In this document: positions 1 through 9,395 of the stretch, in pieces | Layout: every line of letters starts with the position of its first letter | How positions within the stretch are numbered: position 1 is the stretch's first letter | NCBI RefSeq assembly: GCF_000485595.1 | Contig: NW_014577229.1 | Span: 36,285-61,284, forward strand | Direction: 5' to 3' | Origin: Priapulus caudatus | Lineage: Eukaryota; Priapulida; Priapulimorpha; Priapulimorphida; Priapulidae | Length of the DNA stretch: 25,000 nucleotides | Program-made: the position numbers and the translations under genes | The notes under the pieces: model-generated | Databases searched by the model: none | What the model was told of the DNA's origin: nothing | What the model saw: only the letters and a program-made list of their open reading frames with translations

Positions 1-1900
1 CCGGGGGGTGATTGTCTGGGGGTATTTGTCCTGATACCGTTTTGGCGCATTATTCAGGGGGTTTAAATTTGTTAAATATTTTATTGGTTTCCTTGTGGCC
101 CAACATTTGAGAGTGTTACGTGTTTTGTGCGATGTAAATGCATAATACAATGATGAAATTCATTCTGTGATAGTGATAAGTGAGTTGCTGTGATATTAAA
201 GACAATACGTATGGGTTGGAGTATTTAAAACGGTGCACATACCAAGCTGTTGTAGAGAAAGTACGATGCATTATAAACCTTCACGTTCGTACGTAGGTTT
301 TACTTCGATTTTCAAATGACTTATTGTTTCCTAGCACTAAACTAGCATAGCAAAATCATATCAACTGGCATTTCTAGTGACCCGTTAAATTGTGGTTATT
401 TCATGTCTATGGCTATCCTATGCATGCACAAAATTGTTTAAAAAAATGCAGTCGGTTGACTTCAAGTTATAAATATTAATATGTACGGGTTATTAATATT
501 AATATATTATTAATATATTATAATTATATTAATATTATTTATTAATATATTATATTAATACATTATAATATTATTAATATATTAATGTGTACGGTCAAGT
601 TATAAATGTACGGGTGGTTGAATAGGCAGTTATATTTCAATTATAAGGCCGACACAAGAATATAAGTTGCTGTTTAATGAATTAATTACGTGTAAGTTTT
701 GTGTGTAGGTTACTAATTTTGTATGTATCTTTTTGCATTATATTGCAAACTAGCGTAGACATAACCGGGTGCAAATAAGTGTATATCATCTAATTTAGAA
801 GTAAACATAAAAATAAACATAAAAGAGCATTTTTTGTTTAAGCATTTCTGTGTTAACTAAATCTTTGAACCTGTTTGCACAGCATTTGTTAATTTGGCAC
901 GATCGTATTGATTAGATCTGTCAGAGCATTTGTTAGAATGAAGCGTATAATAGTCAGAATGTCAGGCTTAATACCGAGTGGTTTTTCCCGTCGTAAATAT
1001 CTGTGTGTACGTGAGCTTGTGTGCGTATCTTAATTGTATCCATTGATGTTACTAGGGCATCGAAGTGGATGTGAACTTATACAATGCGTTTAATCAGTAT
1101 TGTGGTGAGATATTCTTGCCTCGATGAGTTATTTATTCCCATTGCACATTGCATTTGACTCTGAGAAAGTGCACAGCTGTTTGCAATCCTCAGTTTTATT
1201 GGTGTCTGTTACAAGATGCCTTTTTATAGTACCGCTATGCGTATTGAAAAGATGAATTTCGTGTGATGTGTCTTCTTTTTAGAGTTTGTCAATTTCTATT
1301 AGCTGATATATTCTGGATTTATAGAGGTACTGTTCGGCTTGGCTTATATTACATTCGACAATTGTTATCTGTCGACGTGACTCCATATTGCGCACAACGT
1401 ACTATACAATTGCATTGTTTGGAATGCATAATGAAATAATAAGGTATATTTAAAATTTGTTTCTACTCCTTACTTTTCTTTACTTGTAATAATAAGTATG
1501 TCATTATTTAAAAATGACCCTTTTTTCACTTTCATAGTCAGCGATCTTTTAAAACCTATGAAGAGCCAGAATAACATGGTGAGAGTTGCATAATTCAGGA
1601 GACGTTCTAACTTTATAGTCCTTTAATACTAACAGTAACTAATTTAACCATAGCTTAGAAAAACAACTCGGTGAATCCATACTTCGTAGAGATGGCTTAG
1701 TCCCATTCCCTCTGATGCCATTGTGTGTTTGCACTGCCTTGTGAGTGTATGTGTATATATTTTCCCTATAATGGTCCAGTAGTTTTCCGTCTTCCCAATC
1801 CCTTTCGTTTATAACGTCTGGCCTTGTCCATTGATGCTGATATAGGTAGGCTTGTATAATGGTGATGACGTTCTTTCTTATCATCGTACGTCAACAATTG
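1..1900. other. AT-rich non-coding region
   Basis: No reading frame with coding character, RNA gene or transposon end was recognised on either strand. The only structure picked out is the AT tract at 462-615, listed separately. Confidence 0.5.
462..615. repeat. TTAATA-rich tract bounded by direct repeats
   Basis: The centre (about 474-585) is almost pure A and T with many TTAATATTA-type units. It is bounded by TCAAGTTATAAAT followed closely by TGTACGGGT on both sides (462-490 and 594-615), with an extra TGTACGG at about 587. Confidence 0.6.
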
Positions 1901-1944
1901 CTTGGCTTCAATTGAGGTAATAGGCGGGGAAAGTTCGGTTATTT

Positions 1945-2100
1945 TGGGGACGCGTGATTGTACCATTGTAATTACCGGAGATCCGAGAAATACCAGATTT
2001 CTGATCCAGGAAAAGAAATCAACCGCAACACGGGATTGCGCCATTTTAATAACTGGGAACCGAGGAATTACCAATAATTTCTTCATGATTCGGAGGGTCA
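1945..2100. repeat. Degenerate direct repeat (offset about 78 bp)
   Basis: The stretch around 1951-1998 is repeated imperfectly at about 2029-2076. In one + frame both copies read TRDC(T/A)I(V/L)ITG. The frame covering them has no ATG start and no splice support, so it is treated as a repeat and not a gene. The sequence belongs to the same neighbourhood as the dispersed repeat at 2300. Confidence 0.4.
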
Positions 2101-2299
2101 CCCGGAACGCAGGGAACCCCCTTAAAAAACTTCCTGGGCAGAACGATGACAATGTCTCGAAGGAGCATAATTATTTCTTCCCGAATGGCCAGTGCAAACG
2201 AATAATAAGTAAATATGATTAATTCAAGGAAATTGTTATTCAGGTTAATTCATTAATATCAAGAAAATTAAATTATTATTTTAATTAACCGGAAACGGT

Positions 2300-2323
2300 G
2301 GCACATTTTTGCATGGGAAACTG
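2300..2323. repeat. Copy of a short dispersed repeat also found in intron 2
   Basis: GGCACATTTTTGCATGGGAA and the next four bases match 6059-6082 with two mismatches. Nearby words such as GGGACGCG and CCGGGAA occur around both copies, which suggests a larger and more decayed repeat. Confidence 0.5.
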
Positions 2324-2572
2324 GGTGTATGACCCATCCTCTGTCTTACGAGTAATCGCATTCGTAATCAGGCGCGGGCAATCCGAGAAGATATCGCCCA
2401 GACGGAAGTCAGTGGTCAACGGCACGTAAAAAAACAAAACAATTATTTCCATTAGTACCAGCGCCGTGCACGCGCAAATGTGCGCGACAAATCTAAACGT
2501 TCATTAACACCATGGTTAGCAGGAAAGTTTGTCCTAGAAATAGCAGGGTGATGGCGGTATCTCTAACTAAAT

Positions 2573-2700
2573 ATTTAAACTAACTAACTAATTAACTAAA
2601 CCAATAAATAGATAGATAGATAATAATAATAATAAATAAATAAATAAATATAGGTGTATATATATAGATAAAGATAATACATATATATGTGTATACTGTT
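2573..2700. repeat. Compound microsatellite (TAAC, GATA, AAT, AAAT, TA)
   Basis: Successive short runs of TAAC/TAAT, GATA, AAT, AAAT and TATA/GTAT units can be read directly. Confidence 0.8.
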
Positions 2701-3670
2701 ACTGTATTGTCCTACATTACGCTCGAGTGAAAGTTGCGCCACTTCGGTGTGTGACACAAGTGACCTATATGTAGATAGACGTCGTGACTACGCGAGCAAT
2801 ACGCACTGGTACCGCTGCTGGTCTACGCCGGACACCTTCTGTTTCGCACGTGTTCGTCTCACCTCATCTTACGGACGACAAGTCATCGTATATACCTGCG
2901 TCAGTTGTATATGTAGGGCAGTGATGCTACTGGTGACATAAACTTAAACGTAATGAGCTGTGCAAGTATAGATGGTCGCGACTATCCGCGGCATTTTAGC
3001 GACGTTATTGGATGGCCGTCAGGTGTATTGCTGAAGAGAAAGTCGAGAGCCTATCTATAGACGACGGCGTTGCAGAATACCGAGTACTGCTAAGAACGCG
3101 CATGACGCTGGTCGACAGAGCGTGACTCCTTCAGACAGTAGGTTAGTGCATTGCTAGACCACGCAGTTTTCACTTTCCTTTTGGACGAGTCGCCCGTGGT
3201 CATCGTCGGAAGGTCAACTTTGGTGAGGCGTTGGGCTACGTGTTAAGATTACAGGTGCGTTATAGGTTTACGATTATTTATTTTTGGGTGCGTGCTGTGC
3301 AAGCGGTACACTTTGTATCTGCACGGCGTATTACACTTGTTTATTACAGCGGCATTGCTAACACATGATCTCATTTTACACGCGCGCATCGCTAGCGTTA
3401 GTATATGTATAGCAACTTAAGTACAACTTAGTAGGCGGTGGCAACTTAAACATCGCTTGTATATGTGACGTGCGTAAGAATCCGCATGTCATAAAAGTGC
3501 AGAGGATCCACGTTAGAGATCGCCCGCTCCCTTTGCCGCGCAGAATTCTTCTACGAATGATTACGTAAATACGGTTAAACTTTCTTGCTTTCCTTGATGT
3601 GGTTATACACGCGGGAGGTTAACGGCTAATGGTATTACCGTGGCAAAGTGTTGCGGGCATTTATGGCGGA
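2701..3670. other. Region upstream of the main gene
   Basis: This is richer in CG dinucleotides than the flanking AT-rich DNA. A frame at 2687-2941 encodes 84 residues with many Cys and Arg but no recognisable motif, and it is not called. Any promoter and 5' UTR exon of the main gene should lie here. Confidence 0.35.
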
Positions 3671-3699
3671 TTCTTTACAGGCCTCCTGACTACAATAAC
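3671..3699 (+). promoter_or_regulatory. Possible 5' UTR acceptor and start context of the main gene
   Basis: GGATTCTTTACAG ends at 3680 and resembles a splice acceptor, leaving 19 bases of leader before the ATG. No clear TATA box was found just upstream, so either the promoter is TATA-less or the transcription start lies beyond a 5' UTR intron. Confidence 0.3.
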
Positions 3700-3753
3700 A
3701 TGAAGAGCTACATCATCGCGATTGTCGTGTCTGTGTCACTCTGCATAGTAGAG
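3700..3753 (+). CDS. Exon 1 coding part: signal peptide
   Basis: ATG at 3700 opens 18 codons: Met-Lys, then a run of Ile, Val, Ala and Ser, ending Leu-Cys-Ile-Val-Glu. This is the n-region and hydrophobic core of a secretory signal peptide. The exon ends at GAG, followed by the near-consensus donor GTAAGA. The start context is AACATGA, with A at -3. The only cysteine of the whole precursor (residue 15) lies here. TTCTTTACAG just upstream (ending 3680) looks like an acceptor, so the exon may begin at 3681 and be preceded by a 5' UTR intron. A separate signal-peptide exon in phase 0 is common among secreted structural proteins. Confidence 0.78.
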
Positions 3754-6499
3754 GTAAGACGAAACTACCGTATATGCGTTATGGCCTTATATATAATTTA
3801 TATACTGATCGAAAACACTCGGGAAATTGGTGAAATGGAATTCGCATCAGCTAGCTCGGAGATAATCAAATTATATGAGACTACGATGACATCAGCAAAG
3901 CAGCAGAAGTTGCACTGGATATGGCAGTATCAGTAGCTGCAGTAGCAGCCGCAGCAATAGCAATACTTAGCTGCAACCATGCAGTAGTTGTAATCCGCGA
4001 TTCCCACACGGAATATAGGTTACAATTCGCCATTCCTCAATTACCATGTTGTCGGGTTAACTTTGCGAATTCTTGCTTTACATGAGGCGACCAACGAACG
4101 TCCTTCCTATGACTATGACCGCCGTTCACGGCAGCGAGCCAACTTTGCAAGACGACATCCGCAAAGATTCAACGATCATCAGCCATCGCGGTCACCGTAC
4201 GAGTATGGTAGAGAGAGACACGGTAGAGAATACCCATCACCGTACGGTTACAATAAAGAGAGACACGGCAGACAGTACCCCTCAGCGTACGGGTACAATA
4301 AAGAGAGACAGGGCAGACAGCACCCCTCACCGTACGGGTATGGTAGAGAGAGGCAGGGCAGACAGCACCCCTCACCGTACGGGTATGGTAGAGAGAGCCA
4401 CGTCAGGCAGCACCCCTCAAAATACGATAACCGCGCCGAATACGATGATAATCGACACGTTTCTCCGCCCGACAACCATCACCGGCCGCTACGCGCAAGA
4501 CAACAACGCAACAATGGATATCCCGCTCGCTCCCCGTATTATCCCGCCGGCACGGAGCGCCCCCTGTCGGACTCCGCACACTACTCTGGTCGACGCCCCT
4601 ATGCGGACTATGCGGATCGTGCCCGGCAGCTTCCGCCACAGAATATAAACTACTACGGTTCCGGCTCGCAATCCGACGAACGCCGTCAACAGTCTGTCGA
4701 TCAATATTATCCGCCCTACCGGCCTCGATATGCCAACGACGAAAACCAAACACCATCCAAACAGGAATCACATCAGCCAGCCGTAAGCCGATATGCTTCT
4801 AGATCGCCGTATTCGACGAGCAGTAATCAGTATACAGTTGCGCATGACAGCTATCGCCCGCCTGTACAGCCTGCGCATGCGCAGCGTGTCGCCTACGCTC
4901 CTGCGCCGTCTCAACGCGACGACGCTCAGCCGACAATATCCTATAATGAGCACGCCTATGCGAAACAATACGACGCCAGTCAGCAAGCTTCGCAGTATGG
5001 CTACAATCCTAACGCTAACTACCAGCAACCTCCCCCAGGCAGCAGCTCCTATCCTCCAACAACGCAGCATGGCTACAATCCTAACGCTAACTACCAGCAA
5101 CCTCCCCCAGGCAGCAGCTCCTATCCTCCAATAACGCAGTATGGCCACAATGCTAACGCTAACTACCAGCAACCCCCAGCAAGCAGCAACTCCTATCCTC
5201 CAACAGCGCAGTATACTAACGCTAACTACCAGCAACCCCCAGCAAGCAGCAACTCCTATCCTTCAACAGCGCAGTATACTAACGCCAACTACCAGCAACC
5301 TCCCCCAAGCAGCAGCTCCTATGCTCCAAATACTCCAATAGAGCAGAATAGCTACGATACTAACACTAACCATCAGCAATCAGTCGGACACGACGGTTCC
5401 GACCGAGTGCATTCTGGGTATCAACAACAATCACCGACGACACCCCAGCGATCGCCGCAACCAGCAAGCTATTACGCGCCGGAATATCCTCCCCATTCCG
5501 TCAGTCAGCCGGTAAATTACGCCAGTTACTCACCTCCCGATGCGCCACAGCAGGGCACTATTTCGCCGCAGCCGGTTCAATACGTCGCCGGTCAACCGCA
5601 CGCGCACGCGCAGTACAACGCGGATAACGCGCGCGGCGGGCGCATCGATGGAGGTCATCTTGAAGATGGAGATTACCGCCAGGGGGCGCATAGCGGCGGG
5701 ACCCTGCACGGCGATGCGGACCATGGAGGTCATGCCGAAGAGGGAGGTCACGGCACTTATCGCAAGGGCGCACACGAGTGAGTTGGGCTGCACTGTTACT
5801 TTATATGGCTTAGATATGTATTACGTTGCCAGCTTGCTCGTACGTTGTGCATGACTTAATAACACGTTACAAAGCACGCGCTCTATTTTACGCGAAGTAT
5901 ATGAACGTTAATTTTTGAGACACGGAATTGGATCTATTATTTGTCTTAGAACCGGGAAGTACCTGATAACTTTTTTCTAATTTGGAAATAGAGGTCTACT
6001 GGGACGCGGGAAATCCGAAATTTTGAAAGCGGGTTTAATTAGATGTGAACTAGAAAATGGCATATTTTTACATGGGAAACTGCGAACGGACTTTCTTCTC
6101 TATACAGTGATGATGTAATTATTTATGATAAACTGCAGCTACTCGACCGCACACGAAGTACGTCTGCTACAGATCTTTTCTTGCGGCGTATATTGTAGCC
6201 CAATAATAAATATTAGTGTAAACTCGCTTGCTGCATATTCGCATGCACCAGCTGTTTGACGTCTTCGCACATTTTGCAGGAAAGGATATGACAAGGTTGA
6301 CGTCTACATTAACAAGCGTGACGGGGTCCGCTATGGCTACAGATACGGAACGGAGTTCTTCATACCGGCGCCATTTCCCTACGTCGCTCGGCCGGGCGAG
6401 CCTGATCCTGTTGGCGTAGGCCTCGCGGGTATAGTGAGAGCTGATCAGGTGTATCAAGAAGGCGTAGCCGCTGCTCAAGCTAACACTCTCGCTTACTAA
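3700..6499 (+). CDS. Three-exon gene for a secreted Tyr-rich, repeat-containing protein of unknown family (predicted 654 aa)
   Basis: Joining 3700-3753, 4087-5777 and 6280-6499 gives one continuous frame of 654 codons plus TAA. Donor GAG|GTAAGA at 3754 and the AG acceptor at 4085-4086 are both phase 0. Donor GA|GTGAGT at 5778 and acceptor TTTTGCAG|G at 6279 are both phase 2, and the split codon reads GAG (Glu). Residues 1-18 (MKSYIIAIVVSVSLCIVE) are a typical signal peptide, with likely cleavage after Ala19. The mature chain has no cysteine and about 11% tyrosine. Its order is a basic N-terminus, five 15-residue repeats (about 55-129), a Tyr/Arg/Pro/Ser/Gln linker, five 21-24 residue repeats (about 323-434), a Gln/Pro/Ser/Tyr region, a Gly/His/Asp/Glu segment (about 535-582) and a C-terminal exon-3 segment (583-654). 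No enzyme motif or transmembrane helix was seen. I do not recognise the family. An extracellular matrix, tube, cuticle or adhesive protein is inferred only from secretion, composition and repeats. The start ATG has A at -3 and opens the signal peptide. Confidence 0.8.
3754..4086 (+). other. Intron 1 (333 bp, phase 0)
   Basis: The intron runs from GTAAGAC to a TTTACATGAG acceptor, with a GGTTAAC branch-point-like motif about 30 bases upstream. The acceptor's pyrimidine tract is modest, so this is the weaker of the two acceptors. It is supported because the downstream frame is open for 563 codons and joins exactly in phase. The intron contains an imperfect GCA/CAG-rich stretch at about 3895-3985. 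Confidence 0.68.
4087..5777 (+). CDS. Exon 2: repeat-rich body of the secreted protein
   Basis: This holds 563 codons plus two bases and encodes residues 19-581 and the start of residue 582. It opens Ala-Thr-Asn-Glu-Arg, with signal peptidase cleavage likely after the Ala. The frame has no stop from before 4087 until TGA at 5779, just inside the donor. GTGAGT at 5778 removes that stop. The composition is dominated by Tyr, Gln, Pro, Ser, Arg, Asn and His, with no Cys. The open stretch is far longer than any other non-repetitive frame in the window. Third positions vary between repeat units while the amino acids are kept, as expected for coding sequence under protein-level constraint. There is no ATG at its 5' side in this frame, so it must be joined to an upstream exon. 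Confidence 0.82.
4195..4419 (+). repeat. Coding array 1: five 15-residue repeats, consensus PYGYxxERxGRQHPS
   Basis: Five consecutive 45-nt units encode residues 55-129. The units begin with PYEYG, PYGYN, AYGYN, PYGYG and PYGYG. Each unit carries a YGY (or YEY) motif, a charged E-R or E-S core and a terminal (E/Q)-(Y/H)-P-S. Units 3 to 5 are the most alike, which suggests the array grew by recent unequal exchange. The repeated Tyr-Gly-Tyr with Arg and His recalls structural or adhesive extracellular proteins in general, but no specific family is claimed. Confidence 0.85.
4999..5334 (+). repeat. Coding array 2: five 21-24 residue repeats, core NANYQQPP
   Basis: Five units encode residues about 323-434. 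The first three are 24 residues long (GYNPNANYQQPP-type start, Ser-rich centre, SYPP, TQY end). The fourth is 21 residues, starts at TNANYQQPP and lacks the initial G-Y-N. The fifth begins the same way and degenerates after SSSSYAP. The segment is Asn/Gln/Tyr/Pro/Ser-rich and presumably disordered. Its unit length and composition differ from array 1, so the two arrays arose independently. Confidence 0.85.
5629..5777 (+). other. Gly/His/acidic segment at the end of exon 2
   Basis: Residues about 533-582 read as alternating Gly, His, Asp and Glu with several G-G-H and G-A-H motifs (for example DADHGGHAEEGGHG). The stretch is different in kind from the Tyr/Gln-rich arrays. Histidine spacing of this type can bind divalent metals in other extracellular proteins. 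That is inference here, as no defined metal site is visible. Confidence 0.6.
5778..6279 (+). other. Intron 2 (502 bp, phase 2) with an internal AATAAA
   Basis: The intron begins with the strong donor GTGAGT and ends in ATTTTGCAG. It contains AATAAA at 6205-6210, about 70 bases before the acceptor. It also holds a 24-bp sequence at 6059-6082 that matches 2300-2323 at 22 of 24 positions, so part of the intron derives from a dispersed repeat. If the intron is retained, translation stops at the TGA at 5779, immediately after the same Glu that splicing would produce. Confidence 0.75.
6280..6499 (+). CDS. Exon 3: C-terminal segment (72 aa) and stop
   Basis: The exon supplies the third base of the split Glu codon and then 72 residues starting KGYDKVDVYINKRDG and ending QANTLAY, with TAA at 6497-6499. 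Unlike exon 2 it is not repetitive. It has mixed hydrophobic and charged residues, a YGYRYGTEFF patch, a Pro/Gly turn region and an Ala-rich end, so it may form a small folded domain. The acceptor ATTTTGCAG is close to consensus and the phase matches exon 2 exactly. No known domain was recognised. It is the best segment to use for homology searching. Confidence 0.75.
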
Positions 6500-6503
6500 T
6501 AAA
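6498..6503 (+). promoter_or_regulatory. Poly(A) signal AATAAA overlapping the stop codon
   Basis: The last two bases of the TAA stop are the first two of AATAAA (TAATAAA). A T-rich stretch follows at about 6530-6537. If this signal is used, the 3' UTR is only about 10-30 nt. No other AATAAA was noticed in the next several hundred bases. ATTAAA occurs near 6973. Confidence 0.5.
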
Positions 6504-6520
6504 CTATGCTGACGAACATG

Positions 6521-8347
6521 TATATACGAATTTTTTTACAAACAAAACTTGTTATTACAAAATCTATTTACGAGTGTACTATAAAATTAGTGGCACGTAA
6601 TTAGTATACGCTGTTTGTTTCGTTGAAAAAGATATAATAGGTACGTCGGCTACTATATCACTGTTATCATTTGTTGTTAACGCACTTCATTTCGTGTTTA
6701 GGCTACTGGGTCGTGAATGTCTTTCCGAAAGCATAGTCTAACGCAAACCAGCGGGAGTTGACGATTTATACTCTTTATCGGCTAGTGATTCTAATTACCA
6801 CATTCATTACGCAAACGACTGTGTACTACATTATTTGAGCGTTTAAAACGAGTGTTTAATTTGCCATTTGCTATCGCAATCGTGTCAACAATTGCATTGA
6901 GTGTAATCATGTCATCACGGATACCCCCAAAAAACGTAATAACCGCTATTTAAATTGTCATTGAAATCTTAGCATTAAACTAAAGAATTTTGTACTAAGA
7001 CGATGAATGCAGATTACCATTTACGAATAAAACACTTTCAGAAGTACATTACAGTATGGTTCGCGCGTAGCGATGTGTTTGTGTTGCTTTACTTCCTATT
7101 ACGATGGCTCTGCATGTACGTGACGTCAGGTGTTTATGTAAAAATGTTGTTGCTCGATAGCGGCATTCGTGACGATTCTCACCTCTCGGGGATATTTTCT
7201 CGATATCCGGCCCCTGGTTTTTTACCACCCCATTGTGATGTGCGGGTAAATTTACTCAGCGTTGCAATGTGAGTCCAACTGACTGGCAAACATGTCATTC
7301 GCCACTATTACTAGACAATGTAATTCAGCAATATTTGAGCTGGATTTGCTCTTTACTGGCACTTCTAGCTGCATGGTTCGAGCAGAGATATTAGGTTAGC
7401 CAAGACAGATAATCGATAATAACACCGAGTCGCTATATATCTGCTGGTCCTGTAACGAACTAAGCCAGTAACATGCAATTCGTACTCCTATCTAACGATA
7501 ATTTCGTACTATACGGTGTTTTCGTTGAGCCAAATCGTTACATGAGATCCGCCTGTATTGGCAAACATATTATATGATTGATATATTATATTGAATATAA
7601 ATGATCATCATATAATATCATTATTCATATAACAAAAGGAGAATCCTTTCAATTAATCAATCTTTTAATTCTCTCTTCCTAATTTGTTTATTTGTATGCA
7701 TACAGTGTATATAAGTACTAAGTAGACAGTGGGCGAACATAATATAACGCAAATCTCCGGACATTCTATCAGTTTCATGACATTACCAGGCTTTACGATT
7801 GCATATAACATCCGTAGGATAATATAAGCGCCTCGCCACGCAGTAAGCTCCTATTACAGACAAGACGGTTACTTGTGACGTAGCTTAATATCTAACGATT
7901 TCTTCAATAAAAATTTTCAAGGGCAGACAATTCGTATATTCGATTCGAAAAATCTATCTTCATGATATAAATGAACAGCACATACACGTTAGGCATATTT
8001 ACGTAGATAACAATGCGTTCTGTGATTTTTATCAATATGTTTTGATTTTTTTTATTGATGGATACCATTTGAGTATTACTATTGTTATTGATATCAACTA
8101 AATCGGCTCACAATTTACTGATTGCTTGCTTAGATTAAAAATAGATCGCACTCGAGCCCTTAAAGTGATGACGTCACCGTAAACAGTAAAAGTAAAAAAA
8201 AAATCCACTTTTTCACAAAATGTAAGTATAATTCTGTTCACTTTTTATGGTTAAATTGCTGCATTATACTTGCTATTTTACTATATTGTTCGATGTAAAC
8301 ATACACTCGTGACTCATACATAGCCAATAGCAAGCAATTAATGCCAG
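6521..8347. other. Unassigned non-coding region
   Basis: The region is AT-rich with no convincing exon. An imperfect AT-rich inverted repeat lies near 7565-7630. A frame at 7003-7272 has no supporting motif. Confidence 0.4.
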
Positions 8348-8562
8348 GGGCCCGTTGTCAGAAACAAAATTAGTCTTAACACTAGTCTTAACATTAACCT
8401 TTTCTCTTAGACCGTCGACAGAAACGCTGCGAAGTTACCTGAATGAAAAATCGTAGCAGATTTCCTGATAACAATACGAAACAAAGCGCTGTCGACGGTC
8501 TACGAGAAAATGTTATTGTTAAGACAAATGTTAAGACTAATTTTGTTTCTGACAACGGGCCC
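8348..8562. mobile_element. Foldback MITE, 215 bp, TIR starting GGGCCCGTTGTCAGAAAC
   Basis: The two ends are inverted copies of each other over about 74 bp (8348-8421 and 8489-8562), including GGGCCCGTTGTCAGAAAC, the repeated AGTCTTAACA words and GACCGTCGACAG. About 67 bp of unrelated sequence lies between the arms. There is no coding capacity. No clear target duplication was found, so the superfamily is left open. The GGGCCCGTT terminus resembles those of many small animal MITEs. Confidence 0.75.
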
Positions 8563-9027
8563 TATATACTGGATCATAATATCAAATCGTTTTTTGGATT
8601 TTAACTAGTTGAGAAACAATCTTATCAGGTAAGAATTTGACGATACATTTAGCCCCGTTAGTACTTACTTTTAATGTAAAAAAATGGCAACAAAATTTAA
8701 AAAAATATACACCAGGAAATTCGTGACGTAGTCAATTTAACACAGTAGACAGAGGAACGGGCTCGCCACAGAAAACAACAGCAACAAAAATATGTCGTAG
8801 TTTAATCCTTTGATGCGACTATATGTGCATATGGTATGTGCGTGATTAAATTAGCATCACACACGTGGCCATAAACAGTATTTTTATTATACCGCAGTGT
8901 CATCTAAAAGCAAATATATACATTGTGTGGATAGTTGCATCCGAGCAACCGAATGGAAATTTATCTGTACTGTTACAGATTTTTCGCTGACCTAGTTCTA
9001 CTGATTCTCCATTGAAGTCAGCTTCAG
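8563..9027. other. Unassigned non-coding region
   Basis: Nothing recognisable was found between the MITE and the tandem duplication. Confidence 0.4.
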
Positions 9028-9303
9028 TCAATGGATAGAGCCACGGTTTCCCTATACTGATTGACATTCTCATCCCATATCACATCACTCTAATAGGGAA
9101 ACAATATCGGACGTGTGAGTGGATTCATGGGCAAAATCAATCATTTCTATTGACATAGTCAGAATGACGCAAGTGTCACACAATACCCCGCGTACAAAAG
9201 ATGCTACTGTTGTGCACTCGTCTAATGATTGCCATTGATGGATAAGCATTACAAGTTAATTTTGGGCGAGTAGCTGATTTCGCGTCAATATGTCGCCTGT
9301 GAA
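9028..9303. repeat. Tandem duplication, copy A (276 bp, without insertion)
   Basis: The copy starts TCAATGGATAGAGCCACGG and ends TCGCCTGTGAA. It aligns base for base with copy B at an offset of 276 apart from a few substitutions. It keeps the uninterrupted sequence CGTGTGAG at 9112-9119, which is the exact site where copy B carries an insertion. Confidence 0.88.
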
Positions 9304-9395
9304 TCAATGGATAGAGCCACGGTTTCCTTATACTGATTGACATTCTCATCATATATCACATCACTCTAATAGTGAAACAATATCGGACGCGTGAG

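Noticed and set aside
3640-3936. 98-aa + frame spanning exon 1 and reading into intron 1
   Set aside because: The same frame continues through a strong donor at 3754 into sequence without coding character. The spliced model gives a far longer consistent product.
3895-4086. Ala/Val-rich open frame in intron 1 from the GCA-rich stretch
   Set aside because: It is out of phase with both flanking exons and explained by an imperfect trinucleotide repeat.
4073-5854. Other + and minus strand frames inside exon 2
   Set aside because: They are shadows of the phase-supported exon 2 frame. Their length comes from the repetitive codon structure.
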